Assembly: GCA_024277815.1 (NCBI GenBank)
Contig: JAJRUM010000070.1
Span: 1-64,000, forward strand
Direction: 5' to 3'
DNA from: Gammaproteobacteria bacterium
GTDB lineage: Bacteria; Pseudomonadota; Gammaproteobacteria; Xanthomonadales; SZUA-36
Length of the DNA stretch: 64,000 nt
Part shown: positions 1 through 9,440 of the stretch, in pieces
Position numbering within the stretch: the stretch's first letter is position 1
How the letters are laid out: the number at the start of each line of letters is the position of its first letter
The notes under the pieces: generated by a model
Told to the model about the DNA's origin: nothing
The model's database searches: none
What the model saw: only the letters and a program-made list of their open reading frames with translations
Translations under genes and position numbers: made by a program

Positions 1-1
1 G

Positions 2-2209
2 CTGGAGTTCGGGGAGATCAGGGAATACGGTGACGTGTTCAAAGTTTCTGCCCGCGCCATCAGCAATGAGCGGTTGGAAGTCAGTTGGGATATCGCAGAG
101 AACTACTACCTGTATAACAACAAATCCCTGCGCTTCAGTACGGATACTGCGGGCGTGGTGCTGGGTAAACCTCAGATCCCTGAGGGTGAACGCAAGTTCG
201 ATGAATTGCTTGGCGAAGAAGTGGTTAAGTACCATCAGCGTCTGACTGTGGTGCTGCCGTTGGAGTCTGTGTCTGACGGGGTCGACCTGGTCAGCTTGCG
301 CGTCCGTTCGCAGGGTTGCCTTGAAGACGTACTTTGTTACCCGCCCACCGAACAGTTGCTGGCCGTAACATTGCCGCCCCCGGCGCCAGCGGGCGCAGCT
401 TCATTGGCGGATGTTTTTGGTCAGCCTGCTGCCAGGCCGGTCCGGGATCAATCTGAGAACGCGCCGGCCCTTGCTCCGGATGAGGCCTTTGTCTATGAGG
501 CGATCGGGTTGGCCCCGGAATCCATACTGGTGCGCTTCACCGCACAGCCCGGTTACTACCTGTATCGCGATAAGTTTTCTTTCAGGATCACGGACGCCAG
601 CGGGTTCAAAGTGCGCGATGTGGTTTTGCCCCAGGGCACAATCAAGGACGACCCGGAGTTCGGGCCGATCGAAGTTTATTTTGGCCAGATTGAAGTACCG
701 GTTCAGGTTAGCCGGCCAGCCGGGCCGGAGCAGGCTATCACGCTTGAGGCTGACTATCAGGGTTGTCGTGACGGTGATATTTGTTACCCGCCCCAGACAT
801 CCAGTGCAAAACTGGTCATGTCGGCCGCCAATACTGCCACAGGCCCAGCGGTACCTGCTAATGGCCTGGAGGCAAAAGCCGGCGCGGCGAAGCAGCCCGC
901 ATCAGAGCAGGATACTTTGGCGCAGATGTTACTGAACAACCCGGCCGGGGCGCTTCTGGCATTTTTCATGGCCGGCATTTTGCTGGCATTCACCCCCTGC
1001 GTGTTCCCGATGGTACCCATTCTGTCAGGCATCATCGCTGGTCAGGGTGAACGCATGACGACTGCCCGGGCATTCTGGTTGTCGTTGGTATATGTGCTTG
1101 CAATGGCAGTGACCTACACCGTGGCCGGTGTATTGGCTGGCTTGTTTGGTCAGAACCTCCAGGCGCTGTTTCAGAACCCGTGGATCCTCGGCTTCTTCAT
1201 CGCGATCTTTATAGCTTTGGCGCTGTCGATGTTTGGCTTTTTTGAGTTGCAGTTGCCAGGTCGTTTGCAGTCCCGTTTATCACAGGCCAGCAATCAGCAA
1301 ACGGGTGGTAGTCTGACGGGTGTGGCCGTGATGGGCTTCCTTTCCGCACTGATCGTAGGGCCGTGTGTCGCACCGCCGTTGGCGGCGGCATTGATTGTCA
1401 TCGGCGCCTCCGGTAGTGCAGTACTTGGTGGCTCGGCGCTGTTCGCACTGTCTATGGGCATGGGTGTGCCGTTGATACTGTTTGGCATGTCAGCAGGAAA
1501 GCTGGTACCCAAAGCCGGTCCCTGGATGGATGCCATCAAAGCCGGTTTCGGAGTTGGTTTGCTGGCACTGGCGATCTGGATGCTGGAACGTATTGTGCAG
1601 GGCCCGGTAATATTGCTGTTGTGGGGCGTACTGGCAATTGCCAGCGGTGTATACCTTGGTGCTCTGGAACGTGTTCCGGATGCCGCTTCGGGTTGGCGCA
1701 GGCTGTGGAAATCAATCGGCCTGGTACTGTTGCTGCTGGGCAGCATGGAGATTATTGGTGCCGCCAACGGTAGCCATGACTGGATGAAGCCACTCAAAGG
1801 CATGCAGGTCAGTGGTGGCATGCCAGCAGCCGTTGAGCATGTTACTTTCAAGCGGATCAAGTCGCTGGAGGATCTGGATGCTGCAGTGGCGCAGGCTGAA
1901 CAGGCGGGCCAACCGGCCATGCTGGATTTTTATGCTGACTGGTGTGTTGAGTGCCTGCGTATGGAACGCAATACCTTTGCACAACCGGAAATTCGGGCAC
2001 TGTTCCGGCAGATTCAACCAATGCAGGCGGATGTAACGGAAAATGATGACATCGATCGGGCGTTGATGCGTAAGTACGGCATCATCGGCCCACCAGCTAT
2101 CCTGTTTTTTGACCGTCATGGACAGGAATTGAAAAACATGCGCCTGGTTGGCTACTTTGAACCGGAGGAATTTGCGGAGCACCTCGAAAGAGTGCTGGAA
2201 ATACGATAG
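2..2209 (+). CDS. dsbD: Thiol:disulfide interchange protein DsbD (5' end outside window)
   Basis: DsbD carries electrons from cytoplasmic thioredoxin across the inner membrane to periplasmic disulfide isomerases and TlpA-like proteins. The reading frame is already open at base 2, so the start lies upstream; the GTG at 35 is not the real start. Numbering from that GTG, two N-terminal alpha domains follow each other, each with an SxxG/QGC...CYPP cysteine pair (C95/C101 and C244/C250). A multi-span membrane domain from about residue 305 carries FTPCVFPMVP and GPCVAPP. A C-terminal thioredoxin domain has WCVEC (C637/C640). The duplicated alpha domain is unusual. The stop shares its last base with the GTG of the next gene, a TlpA-like thioredoxin that is a plausible electron acceptor. 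Confidence 0.95.
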   Translation: MEFGEIREYGDVFKVSARAISNERLEVSWDIAENYYLYNNKSLRFSTDTAGVVLGKPQIPEGERKFDELLGEEVVKYHQRLTVVLPLESVSDGVDLVSLRVRSQGCLEDVLCYPPTEQLLAVTLPPPAPAGAASLADVFGQPAARPVRDQSENAPALAPDEAFVYEAIGLAPESILVRFTAQPGYYLYRDKFSFRITDASGFKVRDVVLPQGTIKDDPEFGPIEVYFGQIEVPVQVSRPAGPEQAITLEADYQGCRDGDICYPPQTSSAKLVMSAANTATGPAVPANGLEAKAGAAKQPASEQDTLAQMLLNNPAGALLAFFMAGILLAFTPCVFPMVPILSGIIAGQGERMTTARAFWLSLVYVLAMAVTYTVAGVLAGLFGQNLQALFQNPWILGFFIAIFIALALSMFGFFELQLPGRLQSRLSQASNQQTGGSLTGVAVMGFLSALIVGPCVAPPLAAALIVIGASGSAVLGGSALFALSMGMGVPLILFGMSAGKLVPKAGPWMDAIKAGFGVGLLALAIWMLERIVQGPVILLLWGVLAIASGVYLGALERVPDAASGWRRLWKSIGLVLLLLGSMEIIGAANGSHDWMKPLKGMQVSGGMPAAVEHVTFKRIKSLEDLDAAVAQAEQAGQPAMLDFYADWCVECLRMERNTFAQPEIRALFRQIQPMQADVTENDDIDRALMRKYGIIGPPAILFFDRHGQELKNMRLVGYFEPEEFAEHLERVLEIR

Positions 2210-2751
2210 TGCGGCGCCTCGGGATCATGCTGATAGCGGCAGCAGCACTGGCGGCCGGACTGTACGTATCATCCAGTTTTAATCGTCCGGTGCCACAGCA
2301 GCCGAAGCAGATGGTAACGGGCAGTGACCTTGCCGGCAGTTATCGGCCGGAGTTCAGGCTTGGCAGTATCACTGGTGAGTTTGTTACACCTGAAGATTTT
2401 CGTGGCGAGGTACTGCTGATTAATTTCTGGGCGACGTGGTGTGCTCCGTGTCGCGAAGAAATGCCCATGCTGGTCGATTTACAGAACGAGTATGGTCCCC
2501 GGGGCCTGCAGATTATTGGCATTGCGCTGGATGATGTGCAGAGCGTCAGGGATTTTGTACAAAAATATTCGATCAGTTACCCGGTCCTGGTGGGCGCAGC
2601 CGATGTCATGCAGACCAGCCACGATTATGGCAATACGGCGGGTGTTTTACCGTACAGTGTGTTGGTGGATAAAGATGGAGTTATCCGCTGGCAGTATACC
2701 GGTGAGATACAACGCGAAGAGTTTTTGCAAATACTCAGGGGGTTGCTCTAG
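2209..2751 (+). CDS. TlpA/ResA-like membrane-anchored thiol-disulfide oxidoreductase
   Basis: A 180-residue periplasmic thioredoxin-fold protein. Residues 1-20 form an uncleaved anchor or signal helix, followed by a Pro/Gln-rich linker. The redox motif is WATWCAPCREEMP (C78 and C81), followed by the usual IGIALDD strand and the cis-Pro region GVLPYSVLVDKDG, typical of TlpA/ResA. It starts with GTG, overlapping the dsbD stop by one base, so the two genes are translationally coupled and DsbD probably keeps this protein reduced. The exact client (cytochrome c maturation or general disulfide reduction) cannot be read from the sequence. Confidence 0.9.
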   Translation: MRRLGIMLIAAAALAAGLYVSSSFNRPVPQQPKQMVTGSDLAGSYRPEFRLGSITGEFVTPEDFRGEVLLINFWATWCAPCREEMPMLVDLQNEYGPRGLQIIGIALDDVQSVRDFVQKYSISYPVLVGAADVMQTSHDYGNTAGVLPYSVLVDKDGVIRWQYTGEIQREEFLQILRGLL

Positions 2752-2877
2752 ACTTACCTTCGTTTGCTGAAACTAATGTTTCGATATTGTGGCTAACTTC
2801 TTCAATACGGTGGCGAACGGTAGACAACAAGCAACTTTTCCTGCAAAATTGGCGGCCCCGGTCAGGAATCGCCTGTA

Positions 2878-3318
2878 ATGATCACTATCCGTGTTTTTAA
2901 CGGCCCCAATCTGAACCTTCTCGGCCAGCGCGAGCCAGGCCAGTACGGCCATAGCAGCCTTGCGGAAATTATGCAGGGACTGGAGCAGTTTGCAGATAGT
3001 TGTGGCGTGGAGCTGGAGCATATGCAGACCAACTCTGAGGGGGGGATGGTAGATGCCATTCAGCAGGCTGGTGGTGACGGGGTAGACTACATCATCATCA
3101 ACCCGGCGGGTTATACCCATACCAGTGTGGCGATTCGCGATGCCTTGCTGGCCGTTGAAATTCCGTTTGTAGAAGTCCATCTTTCTGCCGTTAGTTCCCG
3201 CGAACCCTTTCGCCAGATCACCTATTTCTCAGATATAGCAATAGGGGTGATCAGCGGGTTTCGTGGCGAAAGCTATTTGCTGGCCCTGCAAGCTATTTTG
3301 AATCGAATTGAACCCTGA
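2878..3318 (+). CDS. aroQ: Type II 3-dehydroquinate dehydratase, with altered active site
   Basis: A type II dehydroquinase fold of 146 residues, the family's normal length. The enzyme removes water from 3-dehydroquinate in the shikimate pathway. Present are NGPNLNLLG, the R18/Y23 pair (QREPGQYG), and [14 protein letters not shown] with N75 and H81. The usual signature HLSNxHAREPFR reads [12 protein letters not shown]: the Asn is Ala104 and the catalytic His is Ser106. The late GLGxxGY motif is also changed (GFRGESY). It sits directly upstream of accBC, the standard place for aroQ in many Gammaproteobacteria. I am sure of the family but not that the protein is an active dehydratase. Confidence 0.85.
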   Translation: MITIRVFNGPNLNLLGQREPGQYGHSSLAEIMQGLEQFADSCGVELEHMQTNSEGGMVDAIQQAGGDGVDYIIINPAGYTHTSVAIRDALLAVEIPFVEVHLSAVSSREPFRQITYFSDIAIGVISGFRGESYLLALQAILNRIEP

Positions 3319-3335
3319 AGCGGGAGCGACAGTAC

Positions 3336-3791
3336 GTGGATATCCGAAAAATTAAAAAACTTATCGAGCTGTTGGAGGAATCCAACCTGACAGAGATAGA
3401 AATTGTTGAGGGTGAAGAATCAGTGCGCCTTATACGCGCCGGCCAGCCGGTTGCTGTGCCGGTTGCTACCCCTGCACCACTGGCGCAGCCCGCAGCTCCC
3501 CCCGTGACCGCCACACCGGTCATGCAGCCAGGGGATGCTGAGGATGAAATGCCGGAAGGCGAGATCGTGCTGGCACCGATGGTGGGTACTTTCTATGCGG
3601 CTTCCAGCCCTGAGGCACAGCCTTTCGTCAGCCTCGGCCAGGCAGTGGGTATCGGCGACACCCTGTGCATCATCGAGGCAATGAAAATGTTCAACCAAAT
3701 CGAAAGCGATGTCTCCGGCACCGTGGTTGCGATACTGGTGGAAAGTGGCCAGCCGGTCGAGTACGACCAGCCACTTTTCGTCATCCGTTGA
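3336..3791 (+). CDS. accB: Acetyl-CoA carboxylase biotin carboxyl carrier protein
   Basis: AccB carries the biotin that shuttles CO2 between biotin carboxylase (AccC) and the carboxyltransferase in the first step of fatty-acid synthesis. The 151-residue protein has a helical N-terminus ([17 protein letters not shown]), a Pro/Ala-rich linker at about residues 45-70 and a C-terminal biotinyl domain. The biotinylated lysine is K117 in [10 protein letters not shown]. The start is GTG at 3336, chosen because the protein then begins exactly like known AccB proteins. It lies 17 bases after aroQ and 17 bases before accC. Confidence 0.96.
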   Translation: MDIRKIKKLIELLEESNLTEIEIVEGEESVRLIRAGQPVAVPVATPAPLAQPAAPPVTATPVMQPGDAEDEMPEGEIVLAPMVGTFYAASSPEAQPFVSLGQAVGIGDTLCIIEAMKMFNQIESDVSGTVVAILVESGQPVEYDQPLFVIR

Positions 3792-3808
3792 TCGCGGGTT
3801 AAATACTC

Positions 3809-5167
3809 ATGCCTGTCCTGGAAAAACTCGTCATCGCCAATCGCGGTGAAATCGCCTTACGTATATTGCGTGCCTGCCACTCCATGGGGATCAAAACGGT
3901 TGCCGTTCATTCCACTGTGGACCGCAACCTCAAGCATGTTGCACTCGCTGATGAGGCTGTGTGTATTGGCCCTGCTCCCGGCACTGACAGTTATCTGAGC
4001 ATACCTGCCATTATCGCTGCGACAGAGGTTACCGACGCTTTGGCCGTGCACCCTGGTTATGGGTTCCTGGCCGAGAATGCAGACTTTGCAGAGCGTGTTG
4101 AACAGAGTGGCTTTATATTTATCGGTCCCCGCCCGGAAACCATCCGCATGATGGGCGACAAGGTATCCGCCATTAAGGCGATGCGGGATGCCGGCGTACC
4201 CTGTGTGCCGGGATCCGGTGGCGCGCTGAGCGACGACCTGGCGGAGAACCAGGCCATTGCCCAGCGCATCGGTTACCCCGTTATTATCAAGGCGGCAGCT
4301 GGCGGCGGTGGCCGCGGAATGCGTGTGGTTCACACCGAAGCTCACTTGTCCAATGCCCTGCAGTTGACCCAACAAGAGGCGCAGACGATTTTCGGTGATG
4401 GCACGCTCTACATGGAAAAATTCCTGGAGAACCCGCGCCACATTGAAGTCCAGGTTATGGCAGACCAGCATGGCAATGCGATCCACCTCGGAGAGCGTGA
4501 CTGTTCGACCCAGCGCCGCCATCAGAAGGTCATTGAAGAAGCCCCGGCGCCTGGAATTACGCCTGAGCAGCGTGCAGAAATTGGTTCGGTTTGTGTCGAA
4601 GCCTGCAAACGTATTGGTTATCGGGGGGCGGGTACTTTTGAGTTTTTGTATGACGATGAACGTTTTTATTTTATTGAGATGAACACGCGTATCCAGGTGG
4701 AGCACCCGGTCAGCGAGTTGATTACCGGGGTAGACCTGATCAAAGAGCAAATTCGCGTGGCTGCTGGCGAAAAGCTGGCCTATACGCAGGAAGATATCGT
4801 TGTTCGTGGCCACGCCATAGAATGCCGCATCAATGCGGAAGACCCGGAAACCTTTATGCCCTGCCCCGGAACTATCGATGGTTTTCACGCGCCCGGCGGC
4901 CCCGGCATACGTGTGGATTCACATATTTACGACGGTTACAAAGTACCGCCGAATTACGACTCGATGATCGGCAAGGTTATCGCCCATGGTCAGGACCGGG
5001 AAACTGCCCTCGCCCGCATGCGCATGGCGCTTGACGAGATGGTTCTGAACGGCATCAAGAGCAATATACCGCTGCATAGATGGCTGTTGCTTGATCCGGG
5101 TTTTATCAAGGGTGGTTTTAATATTCACTATCTGGAAAAGCGCCTGGCAGACAGGGCGGTAGACTAG
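3809..5167 (+). CDS. accC: Biotin carboxylase subunit of acetyl-CoA carboxylase
   Basis: AccC uses ATP and bicarbonate to carboxylate the biotin on AccB. The 452-residue protein has the full family layout: the N-terminal domain starting [20 protein letters not shown], the ATP-grasp glycine-rich loop [12 protein letters not shown], the [18 protein letters not shown] segment, and the catalytic [14 protein letters not shown]. Length is normal and no key residue is missing. The gene forms an operon with aroQ and accB. prmA follows 15 bases downstream and may be cotranscribed. Confidence 0.97.
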   Translation: MPVLEKLVIANRGEIALRILRACHSMGIKTVAVHSTVDRNLKHVALADEAVCIGPAPGTDSYLSIPAIIAATEVTDALAVHPGYGFLAENADFAERVEQSGFIFIGPRPETIRMMGDKVSAIKAMRDAGVPCVPGSGGALSDDLAENQAIAQRIGYPVIIKAAAGGGGRGMRVVHTEAHLSNALQLTQQEAQTIFGDGTLYMEKFLENPRHIEVQVMADQHGNAIHLGERDCSTQRRHQKVIEEAPAPGITPEQRAEIGSVCVEACKRIGYRGAGTFEFLYDDERFYFIEMNTRIQVEHPVSELITGVDLIKEQIRVAAGEKLAYTQEDIVVRGHAIECRINAEDPETFMPCPGTIDGFHAPGGPGIRVDSHIYDGYKVPPNYDSMIGKVIAHGQDRETALARMRMALDEMVLNGIKSNIPLHRWLLLDPGFIKGGFNIHYLEKRLADRAVD

Positions 5168-5182
5168 GGTCCTGGTCCGATC

Positions 5183-6085
5183 ATGGCCTGGCTGGAAGTG
5201 AGTGTCCGGGTGTCGCGGGAAAATGCCGGTCTGGTTGAAAGCCTGCTGCAAAACGAACCCGTGCTGGCTCTGACGTTGACCGATGATGCCGATGATCCGG
5301 TGCTCGAACCCGGTGTGGGTGAAACACCTTTGTGGCCATCGGTGTGTGTCACAGCCCTGTTCGCCGGCACTACTGATGCTGCACCGTTGGCGCAAATGTT
5401 GAGTCTGGTGCCGGGTGTAGACCGGCCGCAACTTGTGACTTTTCGAAAATTGCAGGATCAACAGTGGGAACGCGTCTGGCTGGACCGGTTTCAGGCCATG
5501 CAGTTTGGTACGGGTCTGTGGATTGTTCCGGGCGACTTGCCGGCACCCACCGCAGCCACGGACATAATTAGGCTGGATCCGGGCCTGGCCTTCGGTACCG
5601 GCACGCACCCAACCACACGCCTGTGCCTGCAGTGGATAGACGGCCGTGATTTTGACGGGCTAAGGGCAATAGACTATGGCTGTGGCTCCGGCGTACTGGG
5701 AATTGCTGCTGCAATCAAAGGTGCGACAGAAGTTATTTGCGTGGACAACGATCCGCAGGCATTGATTGCAACGCGGGACAACGCTGAGCGAAATGGTGTG
5801 GCAGATATCCTGACGGTGTTGACACCCGGACAGTTCAGCCAGCTTCCGACTGCTCAGGGCGGTGCAGATATCATGCTCGCCAATATCCTGGCCGGACCGC
5901 TGGTAGAGCTTGCGCCTGTATTACTGGCTGCGCTGCGGCCGGGTGGTGCGCTGGCATTGTCCGGCGTACTCGAGGAGCAGGCGGGTGAGGTAATGACCGC
6001 TTATGCAGCAGGCATGGTGGATATGCAACACGATGACATCGAAGGATGGGTGTTGCTCACGGGCAGGACAACAGCGCATGGATAA
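5183..6085 (+). CDS. prmA: Ribosomal protein L11 methyltransferase
   Basis: PrmA trimethylates ribosomal protein L11 using S-adenosylmethionine. The protein has 300 residues, close to the family norm. An N-terminal L11-recognition domain (MAWLEVSVRVSRENAG) is followed by a methyltransferase domain with the family-specific LDPGLAFGTGTHPTT, motif I DYGCGSGVLGIAA, the acidic residue after the next strand (VDNDPQA) and the NILAGPL motif. accC-prmA is a common gene order in Gammaproteobacteria. The end overlaps the next methyltransferase by 8 bases. Confidence 0.96.
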   Translation: MAWLEVSVRVSRENAGLVESLLQNEPVLALTLTDDADDPVLEPGVGETPLWPSVCVTALFAGTTDAAPLAQMLSLVPGVDRPQLVTFRKLQDQQWERVWLDRFQAMQFGTGLWIVPGDLPAPTAATDIIRLDPGLAFGTGTHPTTRLCLQWIDGRDFDGLRAIDYGCGSGVLGIAAAIKGATEVICVDNDPQALIATRDNAERNGVADILTVLTPGQFSQLPTAQGGADIMLANILAGPLVELAPVLLAALRPGGALALSGVLEEQAGEVMTAYAAGMVDMQHDDIEGWVLLTGRTTAHG

Positions 6086-6641
6086 CAAGCTGAAAATCAA
6101 TCTGGGTTCGGGCCACTGGAAGTTTGACGGCTGGGTCAACGTCGATTTGGACCACGGCAGCCTGCCCGACGTTGTTGCTGATCTTGCTGCAGGGCTGCCT
6201 TTTGCTGACGGCGTCGCCGCGCTGATGCATACCGAGGATTTCATTGACCAGCTTGAACTGAGCCAGGCTGCAGCATTTTTACGTGAGTGTCACCGGATAC
6301 TCATACCGGGTGGCGTCTTACGGGTACTCACGCCTGATATGCGCAAGCTGGCTGACCTGTATCTGAACAATCCCGAACGGCTGGAAAGCCTGTGGAAAGA
6401 TTTCGTGCGCGTACCGTTGTCGCTCGACACGCCCGGTGAAATTTTCAATATTGGCATGCGTTTCGCCGGCCACACATTCCTCTATGATGCAGAAACTTTC
6501 AAGGTGCTTACTGACAGCTGTGGTTTCGATGCCCGCAGTGTGAGCTACCAGCAAAGTGAAGTGCCTGAGTTGCGTGGCCTTGATCTGCGTTCGCCGGCCG
6601 ATGCGGTGTCAATGTACTTTGACTGTTACCGCCGACCCTGA
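6078..6641 (+). CDS. SAM-dependent methyltransferase, function unknown
   Basis: A class I methyltransferase of 187 residues. The N-terminus LKINLGSGHWKFDGWVNVDLD is the SAM-binding motif I and acidic loop typical of methyltransferases found near surface-polysaccharide genes, and RECHRILIPGGVLRVLTPD is the post-motif strand. The ATG at 6078 is chosen because the protein then starts right at the motif; an earlier in-frame ATG at 6003 lies deep inside prmA. It overlaps prmA by 8 bases. Its substrate is unknown; the converging glycan-modification genes downstream suggest, but do not show, a sugar or lipid substrate. Confidence 0.75.
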   Translation: MDNKLKINLGSGHWKFDGWVNVDLDHGSLPDVVADLAAGLPFADGVAALMHTEDFIDQLELSQAAAFLRECHRILIPGGVLRVLTPDMRKLADLYLNNPERLESLWKDFVRVPLSLDTPGEIFNIGMRFAGHTFLYDAETFKVLTDSCGFDARSVSYQQSEVPELRGLDLRSPADAVSMYFDCYRRP

Positions 6642-6648
6642 CTATGCC

Positions 6649-7494
6649 TTAGCTTGTATTTGCCGGGTACCGGTGTCTCAGCATTGCCAGTAGTTCCGCT
6701 GGAGATGACCAGTCCCTGCCGCAGACAAAACGTGGCAAGTCCCAACGGTTGCTGTGCGCTGATACGAGTTCAGGCCGGGTACCCAAAGCCGCAAGACAGT
6801 GATGCTCCCGGCCATATTCCGGAAAGAATACGGTGCGGATATAGTTGCTGGATTCACCAAACGGGTAAGCGAAAACCTGCGGCCACTGACCGGTTTTGTT
6901 ACGTATATATTCTCCGGCCTGTACAACCTGTTGGCGGCAATGTTCTATCGTCTCGATCGCTGTAAAACCGCCACGGGGGTATTGTTCAGCTGCCAGGTCA
7001 GGGTGATTGTGATCCCAGCCATGATTGCCAATCTCCAGTAGCGCGTGCCTGGCCGCAGCGCCCCACCATTCTTCGCTCATCTGGCCCTGACCCGAGAGGG
7101 AGCCCTTGTCAATGACTGCACGTGCCTCGGGACTTGCAATGACAAAGCTGGTTGCATGAAGCCCGGGCTGGGCCTGAACCCCGTGTTGCTGAATGAAATC
7201 CTCCATGATTTTCAGAAAACCCGGTTGCATGCCATAGCCGGAGAACTCCAGCGTGCGCACATCAAAATCACAACCATCATCAAAGGTCAGGCAGATAACA
7301 GGTTGGCCTGTTTGTTCTCCAGGTTCCAGTTCACCACCCTCAAACAAGTGGTTGATGAGTGATAACAAAGGAACAAATCGATAACCTGCATTGTGCAATT
7401 CTTGTAAATCTGCTGCCAGAGCCTCGTGATCATTGCTCGCCGGGTCATTACCGGCAATGTTCTGGGAGTGGTAAGTAAGAATGGCGGCTTTCAA
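6649..7494 (-). CDS. Polysaccharide deacetylase (NodB-like), copy 1
   Basis: A carbohydrate esterase family 4-like protein that probably removes acetyl groups from an N-acetylated glycan. Visible are the opening strand AILTYHSQN, motif 1 LTFDDGCDFD with the metal/base aspartates, and motif 2 EIGNHGWDHNHPDL with the two metal-binding histidines. There is no signal peptide, so a cytoplasmic or glycosyl-carrier substrate is possible. The TTG at 7494 is preferred because the protein then begins MKAAILTYHS like its paralogue at 8628; an ATG at 7542 has no ribosome binding site. It converges on the methyltransferase and diverges from the acyltransferase gene. Confidence 0.8.
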   Translation of the reverse strand: MKAAILTYHSQNIAGNDPASNDHEALAADLQELHNAGYRFVPLLSLINHLFEGGELEPGEQTGQPVICLTFDDGCDFDVRTLEFSGYGMQPGFLKIMEDFIQQHGVQAQPGLHATSFVIASPEARAVIDKGSLSGQGQMSEEWWGAAARHALLEIGNHGWDHNHPDLAAEQYPRGGFTAIETIEHCRQQVVQAGEYIRNKTGQWPQVFAYPFGESSNYIRTVFFPEYGREHHCLAALGTRPELVSAHSNRWDLPRFVCGRDWSSPAELLAMLRHRYPANTS

Positions 7495-7564
7495 CGTAGG
7501 GTTCCCTGGTCTGCTTTGGAGTAGCAAGAAACTATATGACATTTTGGCAAGCGAGTTGGATAAT

Positions 7565-8521
7565 ATGTTCTTTCAGCCATCCAGTTTTCGATGGGTTGCT
7601 TCACCTGACAAGTATTTTCCCATGCAAGCTTGGAATTCCATCACCAGACAATTGAATGATTTCCTGCATTACTTGCTGGTGCCCGGACTGTCGGTGTTTT
7701 TGCCATCAGCCCTGTCACGTTCTTTGTTGGCGCGCTTGGCACGATGTGGATGGTTGCTGGCAGCGAGGTCTGATGCTGCCTGGGTCATGGCCCGAAAGTT
7801 TGACACACCTGTTGCCGTTGCGCGGGGTGATGAAGTGAGGTGGAAGGCGCGCTGGAAGCAAGTCGAATTGCTGGATGTGCGCGACCTGTACCTGATGACT
7901 TTCGGTCGTTCACGATCAGTGCTGGCAGAAATCGAGTACGAAACACCACTGGAAACAGCCAAAGACCGGGTCATGGTTGGTATGCACTGGGGGCCCTCTA
8001 TCTCAACATTGAAGATGGTTGCTGCTGCGGGGCTTACGCCTGCCTTTCTCTATCGCCCACCTGAACGACGGACCTTGCTCAGGCGACCATTTTATTACCT
8101 GTTTCTTAGCCTTGCATCCCGTCACCTGGTGCAAACAATGCACAAACGGGCGGTAGAGGTAGGTGGCGCCAGCAAGAAATTGGGCAAAATGCTTGACCAG
8201 CCCGGTAGTCTGGTCGTGCTTATGGACGCACCCTCGATGGAGGGCAGGCCTACCTGCCGCAACAAGGTTCTGAACCGCGAGGCTGTTTTTAACGCCGGCT
8301 TCCCCACGATCCTGGCAGACAAGCGCAAGGAATATATGTTTTACGCCCTCAGTTTACATCCGGATGGCTCGCTCAGGAAAAAGCTGGAGCTAAACGGGCC
8401 ATTCAGCTCAGACGACGCACAAACATTTTTACAGGGCTACGCCGCTTTCCTTGAGCAGCACCTGTTATCGGATCCGGCACAGTGGCGCATCTGGCATGCA
8501 GCCGGGCAATTCTGGGCTTGA
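7565..8521 (+). CDS. LpxL/HtrB-fold acyltransferase-like protein
   Basis: The protein resembles the LpxL/LpxM family, inner-membrane enzymes that transfer fatty acids to lipid A or related glycolipids. The amphipathic N-terminus (FLHYLLVPGLSVFLPSALS) and the VMVGMHWGPS strand fit this fold, as does LVVLMDAPSMEGRP later. Known members have H-x4-D/E; here the histidine (about residue 141) is followed by WGPSI, with no acidic residue at the expected place. Start is uncertain: ATG at 7565 or 7622. It lies between two deacetylase genes, which points to modification of a surface glycolipid. The enzyme activity is inferred, not shown. Confidence 0.6.
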   Translation: MFFQPSSFRWVASPDKYFPMQAWNSITRQLNDFLHYLLVPGLSVFLPSALSRSLLARLARCGWLLAARSDAAWVMARKFDTPVAVARGDEVRWKARWKQVELLDVRDLYLMTFGRSRSVLAEIEYETPLETAKDRVMVGMHWGPSISTLKMVAAAGLTPAFLYRPPERRTLLRRPFYYLFLSLASRHLVQTMHKRAVEVGGASKKLGKMLDQPGSLVVLMDAPSMEGRPTCRNKVLNREAVFNAGFPTILADKRKEYMFYALSLHPDGSLRKKLELNGPFSSDDAQTFLQGYAAFLEQHLLSDPAQWRIWHAAGQFWA

Positions 8522-8627
8522 GTGTAAACGACCAGGGGTGCCCCGCCGTGATGAACCGGAAGATGGCCTGACAGGTCAAACTGGTGTTTAATACTGCCCT
8601 ACACAGGTGGCATACTTTTGAAGGCCG

Positions 8628-9440
8628 ATGAGCAACATTCCCATACTGACTTACCACTCCCTGCATGCGCGGGATGAGTCGTACCCGAATAACGACCATG
8701 TTGCTCTGGCCCGCGATCTTTTGACTATCCACGAAATGGGGTATGTCATCGTTTCGCTTAGTGAGATTGCTGACAGGCTGGTTAATGGGGATGCGGAGTG
8801 GTTCAGATCAGGTAAAAAAGCCGGCATCAGCTTTGATGATGGCTGCAACCATGACTTTATTGACTTTGTCTACCCTGGTATTCCGACGTTGAAGAGCTTT
8901 TTCACCATTATGTCGGAGTTCAATCTGTGTCACCCGTCGCAGGAACCCGCCTGTGCAACCAGTTTCGTTATTGCCTCTCCGGTGGCTACAGCGGTTCTCG
9001 ACCAGACCTGTATTGCCGGACGTGGCCAGTGGCACAACGGTTGGTGGAAAGCGGCAGCGGAGTCGGGGTTGATTGAGATCGGTAACCACAGTTGGGACCA
9101 CCTGCACCCCACTTTGCCGAGCGTGAGCCATTCACGCGATGTACGCAATGATTTTTCACAAGTGGATAACGCTGTCGATGCCGGGATGCAGATTAAGCAG
9201 GCCGAAGACTTCATCCGCGAAACCATCGGTGATAATCTCGCAACCGGCCTGTTCGCCTATCCCGATGGTAAGACCCACCGCTACCTGCTCACGGAATTCT
9301 TTCCTGGACAGCAAGCTATCCGGGCTGCTTTTACCACCGACGGACAGCATGTTGGTCCTGATACGGACCGTTGGCTGATCCCACGATACGTCTGTGGCGA
9401 CCACTGGAATTCGACCGATGAACTGGCTGAGCTTCTTTAA
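8628..9440 (+). CDS. Polysaccharide deacetylase (NodB-like), copy 2
   Basis: A 270-residue paralogue of the deacetylase at 6649-7494. Both share the start (IPILTYHS), motif 1 (GISFDDGCNHD here), the metal-binding histidines in EIGNHSWDHLHPTL, the phrase CATSFVIASP, and an ending of the form RYVCGDHW. The similarity over the whole length indicates an old duplication. There is no signal peptide. The 3' end overlaps the sulfotransferase start by 23 bases, so the two are probably translated together and may act in turn on one glycan. Confidence 0.82.
   Translation: MSNIPILTYHSLHARDESYPNNDHVALARDLLTIHEMGYVIVSLSEIADRLVNGDAEWFRSGKKAGISFDDGCNHDFIDFVYPGIPTLKSFFTIMSEFNLCHPSQEPACATSFVIASPVATAVLDQTCIAGRGQWHNGWWKAAAESGLIEIGNHSWDHLHPTLPSVSHSRDVRNDFSQVDNAVDAGMQIKQAEDFIRETIGDNLATGLFAYPDGKTHRYLLTEFFPGQQAIRAAFTTDGQHVGPDTDRWLIPRYVCGDHWNSTDELAELL

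Noticed and set aside
3809-5167. Possible frameshift in accC
   Set aside because: The reading frame is complete with normal length and motifs; no break is seen.
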